Positions 1 through 8,876 of a stretch of DNA of 64,000 nt are shown here, one piece after another; position 1 is the stretch's first letter; every line of letters begins with the position of its first letter. The DNA is from Acidovorax sp. A79. GTDB lineage: Bacteria; Pseudomonadota; Gammaproteobacteria; Burkholderiales; Burkholderiaceae_C. The notes under the pieces were generated by a model. That model was not told the origin of the DNA. It was given only the letters and a program-made list of their open reading frames with translations, and ran no database searches. Made by a program: the position numbers and the translations under genes. Where the stretch lies: assembly GCF_041154505.1 (NCBI RefSeq), contig NZ_AP028672.1, positions 4,070,501-4,134,500 of the forward strand, written 5' to 3'.

Positions 1-2022
1 GCACAGGGCGCGGCGGCCACGCTGTCCGAGGTGCGCGTCGACGCCAGCGCGGAGAAGGAGACGGCCACCGGCCCGGTGGTGGGCTACCGCGCGCGCAATG
101 CAGCCACCGCCACCAAGACCGACACGCCGCTGTCGGAAACCCCGCAGTCCGTCACCGTGGTCACCCGCGACCAGCTGGTGGACCAGGGGGCCACCACCTT
201 CCAGGAGGCGCTGCTGTACGCGGCGGGCGTGCGCAGCGACGCCTACGGCCTTGACAGCCGTTCCGACAGCGTGCGCGTGCGCGGCAGCTCGCCAGACACC
301 TACCTCGACGGACTGCGCCAGAACTACAACTGGTACACCAGCAGCACCCCCGCCGAGCCGTACACGCTGGAGCGCCTCGAGGTGCTGCGCGGCCCTTCGG
401 GCATGCTGTTCGGCGCAGGCACGGTGGCCGGCGTGGTCAACATGGTGAGCAAGCGCCCCCTGCAAGAGGCGCAGCGCGAGGTGGGCGTGCAGATCGGCAG
501 CTGGAACCGCAAGCAGCTGCAGGCCGACCTGACCGGCCCGCTCACCCAGGACGGCGAATGGTCGTACCGCCTGGTGGCCGTGGCGCGCGATGCGGACACG
601 CAGACCGATTACGTGCAGAACGACCGGCGCCTGATCGCGCCCTCGCTTGCCTGGCGGCCCAATGCCGCCACGTCGCTCACCCTGCAGGCCCATTGGCAGC
701 AGGACCGCACGGGCAGCACGGCGCAGTTCCTGCCCTGGTCGGGCACGCTGCTGCCCAACCCCAATGGCATGCTGCCCATCAACCGCTTCATCGGCGAGCC
801 CGGCGACTACTACGACAGCGACCGCGAATCCATCGGCTACCTGTTCGAGCACCGTTTCAACGATGCCTGGACGGTGCGCCAGAACCTGCGCCTGGCGCGC
901 AACGAGAACCGCGGTGGCTACCACTACGCCGATTTCTTCACGGTCCCCGGCGGGTTCGGCTGGGACCCCGTGAACCAGCGCCTGACGGGCCGCATCTACG
1001 GCAAGAACGTCACGCGCACGCGCATGGCCGCGGTCGACACCCACCTGCAGGGCAACCTCACCACCGGCGCGCTGAGCCACCAGCTGCTGCTGGGCGTGGA
1101 CTGGAACCGGCAGACCGAGAACAAGAACGAGGCGGACGATGCCTACAACACGCCCATCGACGCCTATGCGCCGGTGTACGGCCACCGCCTGAACCCCACG
1201 CTCATCGCCAGGCCCCAGAACGTGCAGCGCCAAAGCGGCCTGTATGTGCAGGACCAGATGAAGTGGGGCCCGTGGATCTTCATCGCCGGCCTGCGCCACG
1301 ACCGTGCCGTGAACGGCCTGGCGGGCCAGCCGGATGACCGCACGAGCGACACCACCAAGCGCCTGGGCGTGATGTACCAGCTGGCCGGGGGCTGGACGCC
1401 CTACATCAGCTACGCAGAGTCCTTCAGCCCCGTGAGCGGCACCAACGCCTATGGCCAGCGCTTCAAGCCGCTGCAGGGCGAGCAGATCGAGGTGGGGGTG
1501 AAGTACGCGCCCGCGGGCAGCTCCACGCAATTCACGGCGGCGGTGTACGACCTCAAGGAAAAGAACCAGAAGGTGGCCGACCCGACCAACCCCGACAACT
1601 CGCTGCAGGTGGGCCAGACCCGCAACAAGGGCCTGGAGCTGGAGTACAAGGCCCGCGTGGCCACGGCCTTCGACCTGACGGCCCATTACAACTACACGGA
1701 CGTCGATCCCCTGCTGGAAGGGCTTCCCCGCCACCAGGCCGCCGTGTGGGGCGTGTACCGCTTTTCCATCGGCGGTGTGCGCGGCTTCTCGGCGGGCGCG
1801 GGCTACCGCTGGCTGTCGTCGTTCCGCGACGGCACCGGCCCCGAGGTTCCGTCCGCCGGGGTGGTCGATGCGCTGCTGGCCTACGACACCCAGGACTGGC
1901 GCTATGCCCTCAACATCAGCAACCTCGCCGACAAGAAGTACATGAGCACCTGCCTGTCGCGCGGTGACTGCTGGTGGGCCACGCGCCGCAACGTGGTGCT
2001 GAGCGCGACGTATAGGTTTTAA
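1..2022 (+). CDS. TonB-dependent siderophore receptor, 5' end outside window
   Basis: Outer-membrane ferric-siderophore receptor energised by TonB. The frame is open from base 1, so the signal peptide and start lie upstream; a GTG at 31 is unlikely to be the start. About 670 residues are visible. The N-terminal part is a plug domain (motifs LSETPQSVTVVTRDQL, VRVRGSSPDTYLDGL, LEVLRGPSGMLFGAG, GVVNMVSKRP); the rest is a beta barrel with alternating aromatic strands, ending in the typical terminal phenylalanine (SATYRF). The FhuE/FpvA/FecA-like siderophore class is clear, but the ligand cannot be read from the sequence. The gene ends about 200 bases before a strong terminator. Confidence 0.93.
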   Translation, partial: AQGAAATLSEVRVDASAEKETATGPVVGYRARNAATATKTDTPLSETPQSVTVVTRDQLVDQGATTFQEALLYAAGVRSDAYGLDSRSDSVRVRGSSPDTYLDGLRQNYNWYTSSTPAEPYTLERLEVLRGPSGMLFGAGTVAGVVNMVSKRPLQEAQREVGVQIGSWNRKQLQADLTGPLTQDGEWSYRLVAVARDADTQTDYVQNDRRLIAPSLAWRPNAATSLTLQAHWQQDRTGSTAQFLPWSGTLLPNPNGMLPINRFIGEPGDYYDSDRESIGYLFEHRFNDAWTVRQNLRLARNENRGGYHYADFFTVPGGFGWDPVNQRLTGRIYGKNVTRTRMAAVDTHLQGNLTTGALSHQLLLGVDWNRQTENKNEADDAYNTPIDAYAPVYGHRLNPTLIARPQNVQRQSGLYVQDQMKWGPWIFIAGLRHDRAVNGLAGQPDDRTSDTTKRLGVMYQLAGGWTPYISYAESFSPVSGTNAYGQRFKPLQGEQIEVGVKYAPAGSSTQFTAAVYDLKEKNQKVADPTNPDNSLQVGQTRNKGLELEYKARVATAFDLTAHYNYTDVDPLLEGLPRHQAAVWGVYRFSIGGVRGFSAGAGYRWLSSFRDGTGPEVPSAGVVDALLAYDTQDWRYALNISNLADKKYMSTCLSRGDCWWATRRNVVLSATYRF

Positions 2023-2220
2023 CCCCCCTGAGCCGCTTCGCGTCTTCCCCGAGGGGGACGCCGCCCATGCAGCGGGGCGGCCCTTGCACGGCGGCACTGG
2101 CACGGGACAGTGCCCATGCGAAGGCCGGGCCCTTTGCTCTGGGTTGGCGCGGTGCAGTGAATCGCGATACAAATGTCGAAAGAGCGGCCCGCGCCACGAT
2201 GTGCTTCACGTGGTCCAAGT

Positions 2221-2258
2221 AAAAAACCCCGCAGGTCTTGCGACCTGCGGGGTTTTTT
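2221..2258. terminator. Bidirectional intrinsic terminator
   Basis: Perfect 17-bp inverted repeat with a 4-base loop (2238-2241). The arms begin with six A and end with six T, so a GC-rich hairpin followed by a U tract is produced on both strands. It lies between the convergent receptor gene and groEL and can end both transcripts. Confidence 0.93.
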
Positions 2259-2304
2259 GTGGGCTACCGGGCAGAACCTGGGCTCCACCCGGAGCGGCCG
2301 GCCA

Positions 2305-3966
<1,662 letters not shown>

Positions 3967-3977
3967 CTACAAGATTT

Positions 3978-4028
3978 GAATCAAAAATGCTTCTAGCGCT
4001 TATTGATAAAGCGCTAGCAGCTATGAAA
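3978..4028. repeat. REP-like intercistronic hairpin between groES and groEL
   Basis: Nine-base inverted repeat CTAGCGCTT (3993-4001) / AAGCGCTAG (4009-4017) with a 7-base loop, flanked by A/T-rich sequence. From memory, similar hairpins are dispersed between genes in Comamonadaceae genomes. Here it could stabilise the upstream groES message or set the groES:groEL ratio; that role is inference. Confidence 0.65.
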
Positions 4029-4054
4029 AAGTGAGTAAACCGAAGGAGAAAGGA

Positions 4055-4345
4055 TTACTTCTCGACGACTGCGAACAGGTCGTCTTCCTTCATGACCAGC
4101 AGTTCGTCGCCCTTGACCTTGACGGTCTGGCCCGAGTACTTGCCGAACAGAACGCGGTCGCCGACCTTCACGTTCAGGGCGATCAGTTCGCCCTTGTCGT
4201 TCTTCTTGCCGGGGCCAACGGCCAGCACTTCACCTTGATCGGGCTTTTCAGCGGCGTTGTCAGGGATCACGATGCCGGAGGCGGTCGTGGTTTCGCTTTC
4301 GATACGCTTGACGATCACGCGATCGTGCAGAGGGCGAAGGTTCAT
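4055..4345 (-). CDS. groES: Co-chaperonin GroES (Hsp10)
   Basis: 96-residue heptameric lid of the GroEL cage. The start chosen is the ATG at 4345 ([14 protein letters not shown]), preceded by AGGAG at good spacing; the frame stays open further upstream, but that extension runs into the CIRCE element. The mobile loop ([16 protein letters not shown]) and the GEVLAVGPG segment are present. First gene of the groESL operon, directly downstream of the CIRCE operator and the heat-shock promoter. Confidence 0.98.
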   Translation of the reverse strand: MNLRPLHDRVIVKRIESETTTASGIVIPDNAAEKPDQGEVLAVGPGKKNDKGELIALNVKVGDRVLFGKYSGQTVKVKGDELLVMKEDDLFAVVEK

Positions 4346-4434
4346 TGCATTGCTCCTGTTTTCAGTGAAAAAAAGCTGACTTACCAGCACCCGGGGGACC
4401 AGGCGCTGCGAAATTTCCGGCAGGCGGTGCGGTG

Positions 4435-4461
4435 TTAGCACTCGTCTGTGGTGAGTGCTAA
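4435..4461. promoter_or_regulatory. CIRCE operator (HrcA site)
   Basis: Perfect match to the CIRCE consensus: TTAGCACTC (4435-4443), nine-base spacer, GAGTGCTAA (4453-4461). HrcA binds this element and represses groESL; HrcA itself is not in the window. It sits at the predicted transcription start just downstream of the -10 box. Confidence 0.97.
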
Positions 4462-4489
4462 TGATACGGGCATTTGTGGCGGTTTCAAG
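4461..4489 (-). promoter_or_regulatory. groESL promoter, overlapping sigma32- and sigma70-type elements
   Basis: On the minus strand CTTGAAA (4489-4483) matches the sigma32 -35 region, with a CCCGTAT-like -10 (4470-4464). The same stretch reads as sigma70 TTGAAA, 16-base spacer, TATCAT (4466-4461). This gives dual heat-shock and housekeeping expression combined with HrcA/CIRCE repression. Confidence 0.72.
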
Positions 4490-4954
4490 ACGCCGCGCAC
4501 ATTTCGGCTGTCAACGAAGACCGGCAGGTCGTGCGGAACGCCACTCTACTTTCGTTTTTCCGCCACTTAACTTTAGATTTGACGACCCGCTGGCGCGCAG
4601 GGACTGGGCACGTGATCTGTTTACCACCTCTGAGCCGCAAAGAATCACAATTGAAAAATTAGAAGTAAGTGCAAACTATCGACTGCATTCGACAGTGACT
4701 TGGTTGCTACTACGTCAGCCTAAGGCTGGGAGCAGTCGTTCAGCCGCAGGTAGAGTTACGACCGCTCAGAACGAAAGCGGTCGTTAGATCGCGGATGCCT
4801 CGCGCTACGCTCGCGGCCTCAAGTAGAGGACACGAACAGGCGCGTAGGCTCTCCAAAGCGGGTGGATATTCCAACCTACTCAAAAGCAGAACCCCTCTAC
4901 GACCATCCCTAATTGCCCGAAGTGGCTCGAGTAGCCTGAGCAGAAAAGTTAGCA
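4490..4954. other. Non-coding gap upstream of groES
   Basis: No convincing coding sequence. It holds a 9-bp inverted repeat (4758-4766 / 4776-4784, 9-base loop) without a U tract. Base composition is lower in GC and less biased than the flanking core genes, fitting the edge of an inserted segment. Confidence 0.5.
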
Positions 4955-5449
4955 CTACTTACCCCAACGGCTCAGGTCCTCGTGGTTGGCAATTTCCTTA
5001 TGTACCTTTTTGGGGATGTGAGGCATCTCCGCCGAAAGGGTGTCGAGTCGTTCCCGGATTGGGGTCAAATCGTCGAGAGTTGCTGTCGCCCCCATCGTCA
5101 TTTGCTCGAGTTGGCGGCCTACGGCGTTGTATCTCGCGCCTGCAATTCTGTGACGCTCGGCCCTATCCTGAAGTCCCATATTCGTGGCCAGGACGGCAAG
5201 CACCGCGGAGACGACGCTGAGGAGGCCAGTTCCCATCTTCACCCATAACTCAGGCTGTCCCTGGAGCGTCACAAAGACAGTCGTTCCCACGATCGCTGAT
5301 AGACCTGCAGCGCAATTGGACAACCAACGATGGCGAGAGGACAAACGCTCCGCCATCTTGTAGTGGCCAACCGCTACCGCAGAGCAGCGCCGATACCACT
5401 CGTCCGGAATGTTAGCTGGCGTTCCAAGTGCTCGCTGCTGTTCAGTCAC
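4955..5449 (-). CDS. SLATT-domain two-helix membrane protein
   Basis: 164 residues. Helical N-terminus (WYRRCSAVAVGHYKMAERL), transmembrane helix 1 at about 44-62, a short polar loop, transmembrane helix 2 at about 70-90, then a charged helical tail with the SLATT-like DRAERHRIAGARYNAVGRQLE segment. SLATT proteins are predicted membrane-perturbing effectors of nucleotide-signalling conflict systems (established family knowledge). The start is GTG at 5449 with GGGGAG upstream. It lies 215 bases downstream of the ImmA/IrrE gene on the same strand, so it may have its own promoter. No nucleotidyltransferase or SLOG sensor gene is adjacent, which is unusual for this family. Confidence 0.78.
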   Translation of the reverse strand: MTEQQRALGTPANIPDEWYRRCSAVAVGHYKMAERLSSRHRWLSNCAAGLSAIVGTTVFVTLQGQPELWVKMGTGLLSVVSAVLAVLATNMGLQDRAERHRIAGARYNAVGRQLEQMTMGATATLDDLTPIRERLDTLSAEMPHIPKKVHKEIANHEDLSRWGK

Positions 5450-5664
5450 TGCTGTCTCCCCAAAATGCCGATTGATTTGATTTTGCAGTCAGTAATGTTG
5501 GCGCCGAATGAGTCTTGACAGTCAATTTTCGGTCGGCGGCAATAGTCAAACTGCCCAGTTGTAACTCACACCTACTTTGGCTTTCGATGGAGACTGACTT
5601 TGGCCAGCACTTTTCGGGCTCTGGCGGCGACCAGAAATTAGCTGGTCATGAATCCACGAACCAG

Positions 5665-6429
5665 CTAAGTAACAACAAGCATGCTCAGCACCGAACCCTC
5701 CGGAAGCCGGATCGACTGCGACCAGACTTCCATTCGATAGACGCCTGGGCCACTGAGCCAGCGCGAAGCACTCTCTCTCTTAGGACGGCCTAGCCCCTTG
5801 ACTGCCCCAAAAGCCATATCGAACGCGACTGTGTCCTGATGGAGTTCGTTGAGGATGTAGAAATCGGTTGAAAAATCTCGACTGCGCCGGGACCACTTCA
5901 ACCTCCGCTGATCATGGCAGGTGATCGCGATCGGTGCTTTGGTGCGTTGGAGCAACTTCAGGGCTGATGCAGTCAGACTGGCCTGAAAATCCGCGCCCAT
6001 TGCGCTCGCAAGATCAAGGCTGGGTTTACGTTCAGCGACCCATGGCCAGACCAGATAGTCCGGAAGGATCAGCTGACTGGCAAAGCTATTGGCGTCGGCC
6101 TCAATAGACTTGGCTTCAGCATTTTGCGGACCAATGTCCGTGCTGGAGCACTTGAATGATGCCCGCTGGGCATCCTGCATCCAGTGGGCCAGCTCATGCC
6201 CTAGCGAGAATCGCCTTCGTCCGAGGTTGTCGTCCATCGCGACGCTGATGACGGCATGATCACCGGCGGCAACCAAACGTGCCGCGCAACCGTCGAGCTT
6301 TCTGTATATGACGTGAGCACCACTGGCGCTGGCAATGGCCTCTAGATCAATATGCTCGGGCCTCCTGACGCCATGCTCCCAGAGCAAGCGCTCAGGGCGA
6401 CTGAGCTGATCGACATCAACGGCCATCAT
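5665..6429 (-). CDS. ImmA/IrrE-family metallo-endopeptidase
   Basis: 254 residues. Zinc protease motif HELAH at 78-82 (HExxH) with the downstream glutamate ligand in EADANSFASQLILP (E110), as in ImmA and IrrE, proteases that cleave repressors to release stress or mobile-element genes. The region after about 165 is not recognisable and may bind substrate. The start overlaps the upstream gene by 14 bases, so the two are co-translated. The likely target is a DNA-binding or sigma-like partner, possibly the sigma-like protein two genes upstream; this is inference. Confidence 0.85.
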   Translation of the reverse strand: MMAVDVDQLSRPERLLWEHGVRRPEHIDLEAIASASGAHVIYRKLDGCAARLVAAGDHAVISVAMDDNLGRRRFSLGHELAHWMQDAQRASFKCSSTDIGPQNAEAKSIEADANSFASQLILPDYLVWPWVAERKPSLDLASAMGADFQASLTASALKLLQRTKAPIAITCHDQRRLKWSRRSRDFSTDFYILNELHQDTVAFDMAFGAVKGLGRPKRESASRWLSGPGVYRMEVWSQSIRLPEGSVLSMLVVT

Positions 6430-6823
6430 CGGCGTCAGGGATCTTGCCCATCAGAACAAGATCGTCATAGAGCGTTTCTAGATCGGCATCGCTCTGGCGG
6501 CTTCCTTCTCGGAATGCAGTAGCCAGTTGTGGCTCGGCCGCGAAAGCTTGCGCGATGCGTTCTTTGATTCGATCCAGCGCAGGTCGTCGCGACGTCTTGG
6601 GAAGCACTCGGACCTGCATGGTCGCCTTGGCGGCCGCAGCTTGTTGGCGAAGGCTGGCTGCGAGAACGTCGTCGAGGCTCGCTGCAATGCTTGCGGCCAA
6701 CTGATCGGGATCAGTACCCTCAGCGGCGAGCTCGGCCCGAATGTCTTCGTCAGACGTGGCTTCGAGGTCCTTGAGTGCCAGCGCTCGAACTGCGACGAGC
6801 GTCTTCTGAGATTCGTTGGTCAT
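6416..6823 (-). CDS. Small acidic helical protein, unknown, in the ImmA/IrrE operon
   Basis: 135 residues, alanine-rich and acidic, predicted mostly helical, with no membrane segment and no motif I recognise. Its ATG overlaps the stop of the upstream sigma-like gene (ATGA, 6820-6823), and its 3' end overlaps the protease gene by 14 bases, so it is the middle member of a tight three-gene operon. By position it could be an adaptor, anti-sigma-like or antitoxin-like protein cleaved or guarded by the protease, but the sequence alone does not show this. Confidence 0.75.
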   Translation of the reverse strand: MTNESQKTLVAVRALALKDLEATSDEDIRAELAAEGTDPDQLAASIAASLDDVLAASLRQQAAAAKATMQVRVLPKTSRRPALDRIKERIAQAFAAEPQLATAFREGSRQSDADLETLYDDLVLMGKIPDADDGR

Positions 6824-7467
6824 CGTTGTCTCCGTCCTGGCATCAATTTGTCCACCTGCCTCCTCAGTCTCCGCCGCGCCGTGTCATAGGTCTTTTGATC
6901 AAGGCCGAACAAGGCAAGTACCTCCGCTACTGACAAGTCAGCCTTCTCCCCCTCGATGACCGCAAGCACCTCTTGATCGTCTTTGAAGTGGGCTTCAATG
7001 AATTGCGCGTCCGCCCGAGCCCGCTGCTGCCTATCAGCTGCGTCCTCCACCTCAATGGCTTGCTCCACAACGTCAGTGTTCCAGCCACCAGCCCGGTAAA
7101 TCATCGTGTCAACGTCCCTGGCCTCGCCCGCAATGGCTTCCAATCGGTCGGTCTGGGTTTGACCAAGCGACTCCCGGGAGGAGTCGGCGATGCTGTCCAT
7201 GCAGCCAGACAGAAATGCCGGAAGCGGCACCCGGTCAATAGGCCAAGGACGTCCGCGTTCACCGTCCTGTTTGGCCCCGCTTGCTGCAATGAGGGCGCGC
7301 TTCACTGCTTCATTGAGCAACTCCTGGGGATCCGTGTACTCGGTACCCCAGACAAGCAGCCTAGCTCTTGCTAACAGGCGTAGCCGCTCGGCGGAAGTCA
7401 GCATCAACACTGAACGGGATAACTCCTCAACACTGGCATGTCGTTCTGAAGGCGGTTTCGGTGGCAC
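6820..7467 (-). CDS. Sigma-70-like regulatory protein, first gene of the ImmA/IrrE operon
   Basis: 215 residues from a GTG start at 7467, chosen because AAGGAGGA lies just upstream; the frame is open further up to 7587 without a comparable ribosome site. The N-terminal part (LTSAERLRLLARARLL, DPQELLNEAVKRAL, PLPAFLSGCMDSIADSSRE) resembles sigma region 2. The C-terminus (DLSVAEVLALFGLDQKTYDT then an Arg-rich helix) resembles the region 4 helix-turn-helix. Overlaps the next gene by 4 bases. It diverges from the DUF2188-TIR pair across a 131-base region holding an inverted repeat, so it may control both arms. Sigma-like assignment is by pattern only. Confidence 0.65.
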   Translation of the reverse strand: MPPKPPSERHASVEELSRSVLMLTSAERLRLLARARLLVWGTEYTDPQELLNEAVKRALIAASGAKQDGERGRPWPIDRVPLPAFLSGCMDSIADSSRESLGQTQTDRLEAIAGEARDVDTMIYRAGGWNTDVVEQAIEVEDAADRQQRARADAQFIEAHFKDDQEVLAVIEGEKADLSVAEVLALFGLDQKTYDTARRRLRRQVDKLMPGRRQR

Positions 7468-7510
7468 GGCTCCTCCTTGGGCTTTTATGTGTGCGGTCTT
7501 CATTTTCAAT

Positions 7511-7537
7511 GCGGACAGCGATGTAGCTATTGTCCGC
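7511..7537. promoter_or_regulatory. Inverted repeat in the divergent sigma-like / DUF2188-TIR promoter region
   Basis: GCGGACA (7511-7517) and TGTCCGC (7531-7537) separated by 13 bases, midway between the divergent GTG (7467) and ATG (7599) starts. Spacing of 20 bp centre to centre (two helical turns) suits a dimeric repressor. A possible TTGAAA -35 for the minus strand abuts it (7509-7504), and an AT-rich TATATA (7560-7565) could be a plus-strand -10. Binding protein unknown. Confidence 0.5.
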
Positions 7538-7598
7538 GCCGGATTCTGCGACCGCACACCTATATAGCGGCAATCACGCCGTGACAAGGAGTCTCGAT

Positions 7599-7823
7599 AT
7601 GAGCAAACGCAATCAACATGTGCTCCCCCGTGAAGATGGCTGGGCCGTCAGGGGAGCTGGAGCCCAACGCGATACGCAAGTCTTTGACCGCAAGCAAGAC
7701 GCTGTGGATCGCGCCCGGGAGATCTCGCAGAATCAGAAGTCCGAGTTGGTAGTCCATGGCCAGAATGGCCGGATTCAATACAAGGACAGCCATGGCAACG
7801 ACACTTTTCCGCCAAGGGGGTAA
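7599..7823 (+). CDS. DUF2188-family small protein
   Basis: 74 residues from ATG 7599 with AAGGA eight bases upstream. The whole protein matches the DUF2188 pattern: N-terminal KRNQHVLPREDGWAVRGAG, a helical KQDAVDRAREISQNQ, then SELVVHGQNGRIQYKDSHG and a C-terminal NDTFPPRG. The family function is not established. It is two bases upstream of the TIR gene and surely co-transcribed, so it may be the sensor, inhibitor or cofactor of the TIR protein. Confidence 0.88.
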   Translation: MSKRNQHVLPREDGWAVRGAGAQRDTQVFDRKQDAVDRAREISQNQKSELVVHGQNGRIQYKDSHGNDTFPPRG

Positions 7824-7825
7824 GC

Positions 7826-8548
7826 ATGGCTCGGTGCACAGCTCCAGTCGAAGGACATCGCTCATCTAGCGCTGCAGCGGCCTGTCCCGCCTGCCGTGGC
7901 AGCTATGGTCGTCGATACGGTGGTTACAGTGGGTATGGCAGTGGCTACAGCTCGTCCTACGCCTCGGGCGGCGGCAACGGCAACAGCTACAGCAGTGGAG
8001 GGAGATCCAGCGGAGGCGGCGGCTCGCGGCCAGGCTGGTCTCGCGCCAGTTCCGTTGTCTCGTATACGCCAGCACAGGTGGTGTCTCTCACACCGGTGCG
8101 GGAAGCAATCGAAAGAGAAGCGGCGGCGAGGCCTGACCTTCGGGATTGCTTCCTCTGCCACGCCTGGGACGACCGACAGGGAGCCGCCAAACAACTGCAT
8201 GATTTGCTCGAGGCAGCGGGTGTCAGAGTTTGGTTCAGCGAAAAGGATCTTGGCCTTGGTGTACCGATGATGCGTGCAATCGACAAGGGCCTAGCCGCCT
8301 CCAAAATAGGGCTCGTCCTTGTGACCCCTGCGCTGCTTGCCCGCCTACCGAAAGAGGGCGTCGCCGACAAGGAGCTTTCGACGCTCCTGCAAGGTAACCG
8401 GCTCGTTCCCATCGTGCACGGCACGACGTACACCGCGCTCCGCGATGTCAGCCCCATGCTGGCGTCGAGAAGCGGACTTGATACATCAGAAGACACTCTG
8501 GCGGTCGTTGCAACCAAGATTGCCGAGCTGGTTTCCATCTGGAGCTGA
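7826..8548 (+). CDS. TIR-domain protein with Gly/Ser/Tyr-rich N-terminus
   Basis: 240 residues. Residues 1-25 carry a lone CxxC pair (C20, C23); 26-75 is a low-complexity Gly-Ser-Tyr tract; 106-235 is a TIR domain with box 1 DCFLCHAWDD, WFSEKDLGLG (136-145), GLVLVTPALL and DKELSTLL, whose E183 aligns with the catalytic glutamate of NAD-cleaving TIRs. Bacterial TIR enzymes deplete NAD or make cyclic-ADP-ribose signals during phage defence (established for Thoeris and short Argonaute systems). No Thoeris ThsA, Argonaute or cyclase gene is adjacent. The Tyr/Gly tract could drive assembly. Downstream lies a 328-base gap. Confidence 0.85.
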   Translation: MARCTAPVEGHRSSSAAAACPACRGSYGRRYGGYSGYGSGYSSSYASGGGNGNSYSSGGRSSGGGGSRPGWSRASSVVSYTPAQVVSLTPVREAIEREAAARPDLRDCFLCHAWDDRQGAAKQLHDLLEAAGVRVWFSEKDLGLGVPMMRAIDKGLAASKIGLVLVTPALLARLPKEGVADKELSTLLQGNRLVPIVHGTTYTALRDVSPMLASRSGLDTSEDTLAVVATKIAELVSIWS

Positions 8549-8876
8549 CTGGCCAACCTGCCTCCGCCGCAGTTAAGGAGCTTTGGCGCCTTGATGGCAA
8601 GTGATCGGTAGCTGGCCAGATGTGGTCGTTCACACTCAAAAATTGATGGGCCGGAATCGCTGCAGAACTGACCTCAAGCACACCTTCTGACGGCTGTTTG
8701 TTCCGCAGGCCATTCGGTACAACCGACAGAATCTGTGACGCAATATTCCACCGAATCAGACGCAACAGCAAGCTTCGCGCAGCAGGAACTTAGCCTGCTA
8801 TGACGACTGTCCCATCTAACGACACGACTGCTTGTAGTCTCTAAAGTCAGCAAAGACTACAAGCAACATCCCCGAA
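8549..8876. other. Non-coding gap between the TIR gene and the transketolase operon
   Basis: No coding sequence seen. Contains AGCAGG / CCTGCT (8781-8786 / 8794-8799) and a perfect 11-bp inverted repeat (8830-8840 / 8854-8864, 13-base loop) just past the end of the minus-strand transketolase gene. Neither has a clear U tract, so they are only possible terminators. The composition change near 8870 marks the island's right edge. Confidence 0.5.

Noticed and set aside
4455..4787. 110-codon frame upstream of groES
   Set aside because: It overlaps the CIRCE/promoter, has no family resemblance and lacks coding-like composition.
7599..8548. Thoeris system
   Set aside because: A TIR gene is present, but no ThsA-like NAD-binding SIR2/SLOG effector is adjacent, and the partner is DUF2188.
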